Positions 1-4,563 of a stretch of DNA of 7,050 bases are shown here, piece by piece. Source of the stretch: a bacterium (GTDB taxonomy: Bacteria > Patescibacteriota > Saccharimonadia > Saccharimonadales > JACDBH01). The notes beneath the pieces are model-generated. The model was not told the DNA's origin. It worked only from the letters and a program-made list of their open reading frames with translations, and searched no databases. The stretch is taken from contig JAKQIK010000034.1 of the NCBI GenBank assembly GCA_029557395.1, positions 1 to 7,050 on the forward strand, given 5' to 3'. The translations under genes were made by a program, and so were the position numbers. Position 1 is the stretch's first letter; each line of letters starts with the position of its first letter.

Positions 1-57
1 GGCCTCACTGATATGGGCCGGGGCTTTCTGGTCATCATTGCTAATCTGTTACAATAG
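1..57 (+). other. Window edge, possible 3' tail of an upstream gene
   Basis: Frame 1 is open from base 1 to a TAG at 55-57 and reads as a short hydrophobic tail (roughly GLTDMGRGFLVIIANLLQ). Frame 2 is also open and runs past the next gene's start, so the sequence alone does not decide which is coding. On the minus strand an ATG at 38-36 opens a frame that runs off the left edge, so a divergent gene is also possible. If frame 1 is real, it ends 8 bases before the glycosidase start and the promoter at 47-55 lies inside its last codons. Too short for a product call. Confidence 0.25.
47..55 (+). promoter_or_regulatory. Extended -10 promoter for the GH1 gene, nearly leaderless
   Basis: TG-T-TACAAT at 47-55 is an extended -10 element (TGn plus a 5/6 match to TATAAT). 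No good -35 is visible at 16-18 bases; TTTCTG at 25-30 is weak and 19 bases away, which fits an extended -10 promoter. Transcription would start near 61-63, only a few bases before the ATG at 66. That predicts a leaderless or almost leaderless mRNA, consistent with the absence of a Shine-Dalgarno site there. Confidence 0.4.
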
Positions 58-65
58 AAGCGGAT

Positions 66-1346
66 ATGACAAAAAAGACAGACAAGATTTTTACTGAGTA
101 TAGCTTTCCAAAAGATTTTTTGTGGGGAGCTAGTACATCAGGGCATCAGGTAGAGGGTGGTAATTTTGATCAATGGACTGTTTATGAATTAGACAATGCA
201 AGTGAACTGGCTCAAACCGCTCCAGATAGATTGAGATGGATGCCTGATTGGATGGAGTTTAAGGATCAGGCAGAAACTCCAGAGAACTACGTGGCAGGTA
301 AGGGTGTAGATCACTATAGGCGCTATGGGGAAGATTTTAGGATATTAAAAAAGCTTAATTTGAATTCTTTTAGATTTGGAATCGAGTGGAGTAGGGTGGA
401 GCCAGATCAGGGAGTCTGGGACAAAAAAGAATTTGACCACTATCACAACTATATTGCTGAGCTGAAGAAGCTAGGTATAGAGCCAATAATAAATCTTTGG
501 CACTGGACACAGCCAGTTTGGTTTGAGGAAATGGGGGGCTTTAGTCGGTCTAGTAATATCGAGTGTTTTGTACGTTTTGCACGGAAGATAGCCGAAGAGT
601 TTGGTGATGACATTACCTACGTTTTGACGATAAACGAACCAAATGTATATAGTACTCTGAGCTATGTTGCGGGTGAGTGGCCACCTCAGCAAAAAAACCC
701 CATCAAGTTTGGTCTGACGTATTACAATTTAGCCAAGGCTCACAATCGAGCTTACGAAGCTATGAAGTCAGTCAAGCCCCATTTATTAGTTGGCCCAGCA
801 ACGCAGTATGGAAATGCATTGCCAAAGCGCCCTGGCCACTGGCTAGATACTAGGGTTGCTAAGTTTGCGAATTATTTTTGGAATTGGTGGTGGACAGACA
901 GAATCAGAAAACACGTAGATTTTATCGGCTTCAATTATTACTTTACCGATTATTGGCAGGGATTTAAGCGAGATAATCCATCTAATCCACACAATGATTT
1001 GGGTTGGTATATGGAGCCAGCGGGTATCTCGGATGTACTAGTCAATGCATGGATGAGGTATCGTAAACCAATTATGGTAACTGAGAATGGTGTTGCAGAT
1101 GCCAATGATAAATATCGACAATGGTGGCTAGAAGAGACAATGCATGCGCTGATGGTAGCTCGAAAGGCCGGTGTAAATCTGATAGGCTATATGCATTGGA
1201 GCCTCCTTGACAACTTTGAGTGGAAGTATGGCTGGTGGCCGAAATTTGGACTAATAAAAGTCGACCGTGAACGCGATATGAAACGAATCGTGCGACCAAG
1301 CGCAATCTGGTGGTCGAAATTCCTAAAAAATATCAAACATAGCTAG
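66..1346 (+). CDS. Glycoside hydrolase family 1 (beta-glucosidase/beta-galactosidase type)
   Basis: A complete 426-residue retaining beta-glycosidase, slightly shorter than the usual 440-480. It would release non-reducing-end sugars from beta-glucosides, beta-galactosides or similar. Family 1 landmarks are all present: FLWGASTSGHQVEG at 18-31 with Q28 of the glycone pocket, LWHWTQP with H146, the acid/base motif TINEPN with E191, NYY at 290-292, the nucleophile motif VTENG with E340, and HWSLLDNFEW at 377-386 with W378, E385 and W386. The WMPDW...YVAGKG insert near 58-80 resembles archaeal and deep-branching members, by impression only. There is no signal peptide or membrane segment, so it should act in the cytoplasm on imported sugars or glycosides. 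The ATG at 66 has no Shine-Dalgarno site but sits just behind an extended -10. Family and mechanism are secure; the substrate cannot be read from sequence. Confidence 0.95.
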   Translation: MTKKTDKIFTEYSFPKDFLWGASTSGHQVEGGNFDQWTVYELDNASELAQTAPDRLRWMPDWMEFKDQAETPENYVAGKGVDHYRRYGEDFRILKKLNLNSFRFGIEWSRVEPDQGVWDKKEFDHYHNYIAELKKLGIEPIINLWHWTQPVWFEEMGGFSRSSNIECFVRFARKIAEEFGDDITYVLTINEPNVYSTLSYVAGEWPPQQKNPIKFGLTYYNLAKAHNRAYEAMKSVKPHLLVGPATQYGNALPKRPGHWLDTRVAKFANYFWNWWWTDRIRKHVDFIGFNYYFTDYWQGFKRDNPSNPHNDLGWYMEPAGISDVLVNAWMRYRKPIMVTENGVADANDKYRQWWLEETMHALMVARKAGVNLIGYMHWSLLDNFEWKYGWWPKFGLIKVDRERDMKRIVRPSAIWWSKFLKNIKHS

Positions 1347-1402
1347 GGGTTGTAAATTATACCTATCATATATTGTTATCTAGCAGTAATATCTTTAATG
1401 CA

Positions 1403-2395
1403 ATGAATGATAATACAGATCCAAATATTGTAGTCATCGGTGGAGGAACTGGTAGTTTCACGGTTTTATCAGGTCTCAAAAAATACACAAGGAACATCAC
1501 TGCCTTGGTTAATATGCTAGATGACGGTGGATCTACGGGAATTTTGAGGGATGAGCTTGGTGTATTGCCACCTGGTGATGTCCGTCAGTGCCTGGTGGCG
1601 CTCAGTGACTCTTCTCGTCTGAGAGAGCTGTTTAATTATCGGTTTTCAGAGGGATCATTTCGTGGACATAGTTTCGGGAATATTTTTTTAAGTACTGTTG
1701 AGCGAATGACCTCAAGTTTTGAAGAAGCTGTATCTGTTGCTAGTAATGTATTGAATATACAGGGCAGGGTTTTACCTATAACGACAGATAATTCCAAGCT
1801 AACTCTAAAACGGTCTGATGGTACCATCATCAAAAACCAGTATGAGATAGGACATTTAGATTTCGAGGGTCAAATGCGACCAAATATTGCATTGGATCCA
1901 ATAGCGTACATTACTCCAAAGGGCCTAGCTTCAATAATGCAAGCAGACCTAGTAGTAATAGCACCGGGAAATTTATACGGAAGCCTAGCACCCGCGTTGG
2001 TCGTAGAAGGCGTAGGAGATGCTTTAGCTAGTACTAGAGCAAAAATTGCCTATGTCTGTAATCTAGTTACGAAGCCACGTCAAACTGATGGATTTATGGT
2101 ACATAACTATGCGAATGAGATAGAGCGCTTTGCCGGACATCGAGTATTGGACTATGTAATCTTTAATACTGATGAGCCAGCAAAGAACTTAGCTAATAAA
2201 TACATGCGCGAGGGCGAAAAAATAGTAGAGTTTGACTTAGAGGTACTAGAACAGGCGACTTATAAAGCCATAGGCTTACCACTTATCGCTAAAACACCAG
2301 GGAAATACAACACTTCTGATGCATTAGCTAGTGAGCGAAGTCTAATTAGGCACGATTATTCCATACTCGCCAAAGAGTTGGTTGGACTTATTTGA
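1403..2395 (+). CDS. yvcK: YvcK/CofD-like gluconeogenesis factor
   Basis: A 330-residue protein of the YvcK branch of the CofD-like superfamily. Numbered from the ATG at 1403: nucleotide-binding loop GGGTG at 13-17, DDGGSTG at 40-46, PPGDVRQ at 56-62, GHSFGN at 88-93, APGNLYGS at 187-194 (usually GPGSLYTS) and NLVTKPRQTDGF at 220-231 (usually N-MTQPGETDG). In Firmicutes and Actinobacteria YvcK binds UDP-sugars, is needed for growth on gluconeogenic carbon sources and supports peptidoglycan synthesis and PBP placement; no enzyme reaction is established. The frame extends to a TTG at 1373, but homology begins just after ATG 1403, which I prefer; neither start has a convincing Shine-Dalgarno. 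It follows the glycosidase after 56 bases, so co-transcription is possible. The usual partners rapZ/yvcJ and whiA are not adjacent; instead the gene borders the dcw cluster. Confidence 0.92.
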   Translation: MNDNTDPNIVVIGGGTGSFTVLSGLKKYTRNITALVNMLDDGGSTGILRDELGVLPPGDVRQCLVALSDSSRLRELFNYRFSEGSFRGHSFGNIFLSTVERMTSSFEEAVSVASNVLNIQGRVLPITTDNSKLTLKRSDGTIIKNQYEIGHLDFEGQMRPNIALDPIAYITPKGLASIMQADLVVIAPGNLYGSLAPALVVEGVGDALASTRAKIAYVCNLVTKPRQTDGFMVHNYANEIERFAGHRVLDYVIFNTDEPAKNLANKYMREGEKIVEFDLEVLEQATYKAIGLPLIAKTPGKYNTSDALASERSLIRHDYSILAKELVGLI

Positions 2396-2435
2396 CTTAT
2401 TAAGATTTTGGCCGATGTTTGAACTGATATTTGAA

Positions 2436-2457
2436 AAAAGATAAATAACTATCTTTT
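2436..2457. terminator. Weak A/T-rich hairpin after yvcK, possible bidirectional terminator
   Basis: AAAAGATA (2436-2443) and TATCTTTT (2450-2457) are perfect inverted repeats around a 6-base loop, 41 bases after the yvcK stop. The A-run before and T-run after give the look of a bidirectional intrinsic terminator. The stem has only one G-C pair, so termination would be weak alone. It abuts the stronger inverted repeat at 2458-2500. Confidence 0.3.
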
Positions 2458-2500
2458 CTACATGTAGCGTAGTCAAAAACAGTGAAGACGCTACATGTAG
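2458..2500. repeat. 13-bp perfect inverted repeat containing twin CTACATGTAG palindromes
   Basis: CTACATGTAGCGT (2458-2470) is matched perfectly in reverse by ACGCTACATGTAG (2488-2500), with 17 bases between. Each arm also contains the 10-bp palindrome CTACATGTAG (2458-2467 and 2491-2500), the two centres lying 33 bp apart. As DNA this could be a paired operator for a dimeric regulator acting on mraZ or yvcK. As RNA it could be the 3' hairpin of the yvcK message, though only UGUACUUUU follows rather than a clean U tract. It lies upstream of the predicted mraZ transcript. Confidence 0.6.
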
Positions 2501-2505
2501 TGTAC

Positions 2506-2536
2506 TTTTCCACATGCCATAACGTTCTGTGGATAA
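2506..2536. promoter_or_regulatory. Facing pair of DnaA boxes upstream of mraZ
   Basis: TTTTCCACA at 2506-2514 on the + strand fits the DnaA box consensus TTWTNCACA. TGTGGATAA at 2528-2536 is the exact complement of the canonical TTATCCACA. They face each other across 13 bases, centres 22 bp apart, and end 35 bases before the mraZ -35 element. Only two boxes are present with no ordered array, so a regulatory site is more likely than an origin. Such 9-mers can arise by chance; DnaA binding is inferred. Confidence 0.4.
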
Positions 2537-2571
2537 CTATAGAAATATAAGCAAAATAGCCAAAAAAAGAC

Positions 2572-2601
2572 TTGCAAGTGGGTAATAGTGGGTAGTATGC
2601 T
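2572..2601 (+). promoter_or_regulatory. Predicted mraZ promoter
   Basis: TTGCAA at 2572-2577 as the -35 and TATGCT at 2596-2601 as the -10, separated by 18 bases, predict a start near 2608 and a leader of about 87 bases. The spacer holds two MraZ boxes and the predicted start abuts two more, the arrangement expected for autorepression. A second pair, TTGTTA (2603-2608) and CAAAAT (2628-2633), is weaker. Confidence 0.45.
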
Positions 2602-2624
2602 CTTGTTAGTGGGTAAACGTGGGT
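2578..2624 (+). promoter_or_regulatory. MraZ operator: four GTGGGT boxes
   Basis: GTGGGT occurs at 2578-2583, 2588-2593, 2609-2614 and 2619-2624, all in the same direction. Start-to-start spacing is 10, 21 and 10 bases, so all boxes fall on one face of the helix. MraZ of E. coli binds TGGGN repeats separated by 5 bases upstream of its own gene, and these boxes match that core and the 10-base period. The layout looks like five positions with the central one lost, or two duplicated pairs. The boxes overlap the predicted -10 and transcription start, so self-repression is the natural reading. Confidence 0.8.
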
Positions 2625-2640
2625 AGCCAAAATCGCTACC
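2622..2640 (+). other. Small hairpin near the 5' end of the mraZ leader
   Basis: GGTAGC (2622-2627) and GCTACC (2635-2640) are perfectly complementary around a 7-base loop. The left arm overlaps the last MraZ box. If transcription starts near 2608 the hairpin lies 14 bases into the mRNA and could protect its 5' end; it may also be incidental. The rest of the leader to 2680 is A/C-rich and looks unstructured. Confidence 0.3.
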
Positions 2641-2694
2641 AACAAACACACAAAAATAAAAACCACTATCAATTAATAAATCAAAGGGACCAAG

Positions 2695-3048
2695 GTGGAT
2701 TATTTCGAAAGAAAGCTTGATGACAAGAGAAGGCTGACTATACCAGCTGAATTACGCCACGAGTTTGCTAGCGGAGTAGTCATAACCCGAGGTTTTCAGG
2801 ATTATCTGCATCTCTACCCGAAAGCGGTATGGGACGAAGACGTCGAACCAGAACTAAAAGGATCAATCCTTGACGAAAAGGTTGCCGACCTCAATGTCCA
2901 ATTCCGGATGGGCCGGGTTGAGTCTGTTATTGATGACAAGCAGGGAAGACTGACTTTTGAGCAACACCATTTAGATTATGCGAATATCGCAAAAGATTTG
3001 GTGGCCGTGCGAGCAGGACGCTACTGGAGAATTCAGGCAAAGCCTTGA
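2695..3048 (+). CDS. mraZ: Transcriptional regulator MraZ, C-terminally short
   Basis: A 117-residue MraZ with two SpoVT-AbrB half-domains. The first has ERKLDDKRRLTIPAELR at 5-21 followed by GVVITRGFQDYLHLYP to 42. The second has ESVIDDKQGRLTF at 76-88 and ends in VAVRAGRYWRI at 103-113. MraZ forms rings that bind repeated TGGGN boxes before its own gene and usually represses the dcw cluster; matching boxes lie at 2578-2624. The protein stops about where the second half-domain ends, lacking the roughly 25-35 residue tail of E. coli-type MraZ (about 150 residues). The GTG start follows AAAGGGA (2683-2689), one of the better ribosome sites in the window. The TGA stop is followed by 19 in-frame sense codons before TAG at 3106-3108, most likely incidental. 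First gene of the dcw cluster, but 518 bases separate it from rsmH. Confidence 0.92.
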   Translation: MDYFERKLDDKRRLTIPAELRHEFASGVVITRGFQDYLHLYPKAVWDEDVEPELKGSILDEKVADLNVQFRMGRVESVIDDKQGRLTFEQHHLDYANIAKDLVAVRAGRYWRIQAKP

Positions 3049-3106
3049 ATTAAAATCAATCCAGCAGGCATGAACATTAACAATCTGGGCAACAAAAGCA
3101 GTAAAT

Positions 3107-3192
3107 AGACTACTAGCAATAGTCTTTGGCAAAACCGACTCGAGGTTAGCGAATCGGCAGTCAGCAAGTGGCACCATCTTGGGGCACCACTT
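3107..3192 (+). ncRNA. Candidate structured RNA: three consecutive hairpins after mraZ
   Basis: Hairpin 1: AGACTA (3107-3112) with TAGTCT (3120-3125), 7-base loop. Hairpin 2: CCGA-C-TCG (3135-3142) with CGA-A-TCGG (3150-3157), seven pairs around one C/A mismatch and a 7-base loop. Hairpin 3: AAGTGG (3166-3171) with CCACTT (3187-3192), plus CC/GG beyond a 2x2 mismatch. Loop 1 (CTAGCAA) could pair through CTAGC with GTTAG of loop 2 (AGGTTAG), counting one G-U, which would be a kissing interaction. No family was recognised; regular spacing and compact loops are the only evidence. Confidence 0.3.
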
Positions 3193-3207
3193 AAAAAACC
3201 CTTGTAC

Positions 3208-3269
3208 CTTATTTTAAAAACACCTCCCAAAACTCCACCTCACACTAATATAAGTTTTCTTAAAATAAG
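3208..3269. repeat. 10-bp A/T-rich inverted repeat with 42-base spacing
   Basis: CTTATTTTAA (3208-3217) is the exact reverse complement of TTAAAATAAG (3260-3269). Low complexity makes chance plausible. It could close a larger structure in the mraZ-rsmH spacer. Confidence 0.3.
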
Positions 3270-3300
3270 ATTACTTACACTAGTATGTAGATTAAGAAGT

Positions 3301-3343
3301 AGAAGTTTGTGACGATAGCAATATCGGATCTCGTAAAACTTTT
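3301..3343 (+). other. GCAA-capped hairpin with a competing downstream fold
   Basis: CGATA (3313-3317) and TATCG (3322-3326) form a perfect 5-bp stem with a GCAA (GNRA) tetraloop, flanked by A/G oppositions. An outer stem pairs AGAAGTTT (3301-3308) with AAACTTTT (3336-3343), including one G-U. The right arm can instead pair with AAAAG (3347-3351) via CTTTT (3339-3343), so the two folds exclude each other. AAAAGG at 3347-3352 is Shine-Dalgarno-like but no start codon follows. A regulatory switch is possible; no ligand can be inferred. Confidence 0.35.
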
Positions 3344-3446
3344 ACTAAAAGGAAAATCTACAAACAACAAAAACAAAAACAATCAAAAAAACAAAAAGCT
3401 GACTGCTGGTTCGGTGACCTTGCAAAAACAAAAATTTATCTGTTAA

Positions 3447-3464
3447 AACTTCTGGAACTTCTGG
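3447..3464 (+). repeat. Tandem 9-base repeat AACTTCTGG
   Basis: Two perfect adjacent copies at 3447-3455 and 3456-3464. Short enough to be polymerase slippage; no function is suggested by the sequence. Confidence 0.6.
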
Positions 3465-3483
3465 AAATTTTGATAGACAAGGC

Positions 3484-3514
3484 AAAAATTATTCCTTAAA
3501 AAAGAATAATTTTT
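3484..3514 (+). terminator. Long A/T-rich hairpin before rsmH, terminator- or attenuator-like
   Basis: AAAAATTATTC (3484-3494) and GAATAATTTTT (3504-3514) are perfect 11-base inverted repeats; two more T-A pairs inside are possible if C3495 bulges. The left arm starts with an A-run and the right arm ends in TTTTT, the form of a bidirectional terminator with one G-C pair. It lies 52 bases before the rsmH ATG, so it could attenuate readthrough from mraZ, protect a processed 5' end, or end an upstream small RNA. Confidence 0.4.
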
Positions 3515-3566
3515 ACAAAAGGAAAAACAGTCAAAACAACTGAATTTCCAAAAAAGCAGGAAAAAC

Positions 3567-4487
3567 ATGACCAAAAACAAAAACACTAAAACAAGCCAAA
3601 TTCATATTCCAGTAATGAGCGATAAAGTGCTCGAAACTTTGAATCCGAAAAGAGGAGAAGCATATCTAGACTTAACGGCTGGATATGGCGGGCATGCAAA
3701 TCAGGTACTGGAACGCACCTTAGAGCTGAAAAAAGCCGTTTTGGTAGATCGCGACCAAATGGCAATTGATCAGCTAGCAGAAAAATTCCAAGGTAGTGGT
3801 ATCCGGATAATCCACAAAGATTTTCTGAATGCAGCCAAGGAACTCCTACAAGAAAAACGTACGTTTGATATAGTGTTGGCAGATTTGGGCGTGTCGTCGC
3901 CACATTTAAATACAGCGAGTCGGGGGTTTAGTTTTCGCTATGATGCACCGTTAGACATGCGTATGGATCAGCGACAGGAACTAACTGCGGATTATGTAGT
4001 CAATACATACAAGCAGAAGGAACTTGAAGCAATATTACGTGAGTATGGCGAGGAGCCAAAAGCTCGGCAGATAGCCAGTTTATTGGTTGAAAATCGACCA
4101 ATATACACCACCACCAAACTTGCTGAGATTGTTGCCCAGGCTTGGCCGGGGTACAGTAGGGTTCACCCAGCTACTAGGACGTTCCAAGCGTTACGAATAG
4201 CAGTAAATGATGAACTTCGTCTGGTAAAAGAGACGTTGCCAATTATGGTGAAACTACTGGCCCCGGGAGGGCGATTGGCTATAATAACTTTCCATAGTCT
4301 GGAGGATCGAATCGTCAAACGTTACTTTTCCGGAGTAGCAGGCGACCGTTATGATACTGATATCAGATTACTGACAAAAAAACCAATCATACCCAGCCAA
4401 AATGAATTAGTTTTAAATCCGCGGTCTCGAAGCGCTAAGTTGAGAGCCGTAGCAAAAATAAAAAACAAAAAGAAAGGGGATGCTTAA
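3567..4487 (+). CDS. rsmH: 16S rRNA (cytosine-1402 N4) methyltransferase RsmH
   Basis: A complete 306-residue RsmH (MraW), the SAM-dependent enzyme that methylates N4 of C1402 in the 16S rRNA decoding centre. Visible motifs: HIPV at 13-16, SAM-binding LDLTAGYGGHA at 34-44, VDRD at 60-63, ADLGVSS at 105-111, PLDMRMD at 128-134, PATRTFQALRIAVNDEL at 201-217, TFHSLEDRIVK at 241-251 and NPRSRSAKLR at 284-293. Length and motif order are normal; the C-terminus is lysine-rich. The ATG at 3567 follows AGGA (3557-3560) at about 6 bases, a usable ribosome site, and conserved sequence begins 12 residues in. Second gene of the dcw cluster. Its last bases carry AAAGGGGA (4473-4480), a strong ribosome site for a possible small ORF downstream. 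Confidence 0.97.
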   Translation: MTKNKNTKTSQIHIPVMSDKVLETLNPKRGEAYLDLTAGYGGHANQVLERTLELKKAVLVDRDQMAIDQLAEKFQGSGIRIIHKDFLNAAKELLQEKRTFDIVLADLGVSSPHLNTASRGFSFRYDAPLDMRMDQRQELTADYVVNTYKQKELEAILREYGEEPKARQIASLLVENRPIYTTTKLAEIVAQAWPGYSRVHPATRTFQALRIAVNDELRLVKETLPIMVKLLAPGGRLAIITFHSLEDRIVKRYFSGVAGDRYDTDIRLLTKKPIIPSQNELVLNPRSRSAKLRAVAKIKNKKKGDA

Positions 4488-4488
4488 C

Positions 4489-4548
4489 ATGCCTATACAG
4501 GTCAAAAGCAACTCCAGGACATACAGGATTAAAGTAAGAGTACTTTAA
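4489..4548 (+). CDS. Possible 19-codon basic leader peptide
   Basis: ATG at 4489 to TAA at 4546-4548 encodes 19 residues (begins MPIQVKSN) with three Arg, two Lys and no acidic residue. AAAGGGGA at 4473-4480 lies 8 bases upstream, the best-looking Shine-Dalgarno in the window. An in-frame ATG at 4480 would add three residues and overlap the rsmH stop. The stop codon sits in the 3' arm of a hairpin (4529-4548), and a stronger hairpin follows (4564-4604), recalling attenuation leaders. Only homologs with conserved codons would establish it; a chance ORF of this size is common. Confidence 0.3.
   Translation: MPIQVKSNSRTYRIKVRVL
4529..4548 (+). other. Perfect 8-bp hairpin after rsmH
   Basis: TTAAAGTA (4529-4536) pairs perfectly with TACTTTAA (4541-4548) around AGAG. 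No T-run follows, so it is not a standard terminator. It covers the last codons and the stop of the possible small ORF. Confidence 0.5.
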
Positions 4549-4563
4549 GAATGTTAAGTCTCG

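Larger units (their letters stand above)
2571..2626 (+). repeat. Tandem 25-bp repeat, 31-bp period, carrying the MraZ boxes
   Basis: Bases 2571-2595 and 2602-2626 match at 21 of 25 positions; the differences are at repeat positions 5, 6, 16 and 17. Each copy starts with CTTG and carries two GTGGGT boxes 10 bases apart. The 31-bp offset is close to three helical turns. This suggests duplication of a two-box unit. Confidence 0.7.
3340..3526 (+). repeat. Duplicated motif TTTTAC(T)AAAAGGAAAA
   Basis: TTTTACTAAAAGGAAAA at 3340-3356 and TTTTACAAAAGGAAAA at 3511-3526 differ by one T. Each copy overlaps the 3' side of a hairpin (3301-3343 and 3484-3514) and presents an AAAAGG ribosome-site-like core with no start codon at normal distance. 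The shared placement suggests a common role or local duplication. Confidence 0.4.
3049..3566 (+). other. 518-base gene-free spacer between mraZ and rsmH
   Basis: No ORF here has protein-like features and no known RNA family signature was recognised (no RNase P, tmRNA, SRP RNA or tRNA landmarks). In order it holds three hairpins between 3107 and 3192, a distant A/T inverted repeat (3208-3269), a GCAA-capped hairpin (3301-3343), an A/C-rich G-free stretch (about 3353-3397), a tandem 9-base repeat (3447-3464), a long A/T hairpin (3484-3514) and the rsmH ribosome site. A TTGCAA (3420-3425) lies 17 bases before TTAAAA (3443-3448) and could be a weak promoter. This could be a long rsmH leader, an mraZ 3' region, a free-standing small RNA, or several of these. 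Confidence 0.6.

Noticed and set aside
1350..1374. Promoter between the glycosidase and yvcK (TTGTAA with TATATT or TATTGT)
   Set aside because: Spacings of 13-15 bases are too short and the elements are poor; not enough to call.
2506..2536. DnaA boxes as part of a replication origin
   Set aside because: Only two boxes, no ordered array, and no dnaA or dnaN nearby; a regulatory site is the simpler reading.
2393..3048. UGA recoded as glycine, as in Gracilibacteria/Absconditabacteria
   Set aside because: TGA ends yvcK near the normal family length and mraZ at a domain end, with no conserved sequence beyond, and TGG is used for tryptophan throughout.
3408..3419. GGTTCGGTGACC resembling a tRNA T-arm
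   Set aside because: The flanks do not form the required 5-bp stem and no D-arm, anticodon arm or acceptor stem is visible around it.
471..3903. Minus-strand open frames of 60-105 codons at 471-692, 1072-1305, 1636-1833, 2400-2672, 2971-3230 and 3586-3903, and also at 5541-5723
   Set aside because: Most lie opposite strongly conserved genes; those at 2400-2672 and 2971-3230 cover regulatory or hairpin-rich spacer. None shows a recognisable domain.
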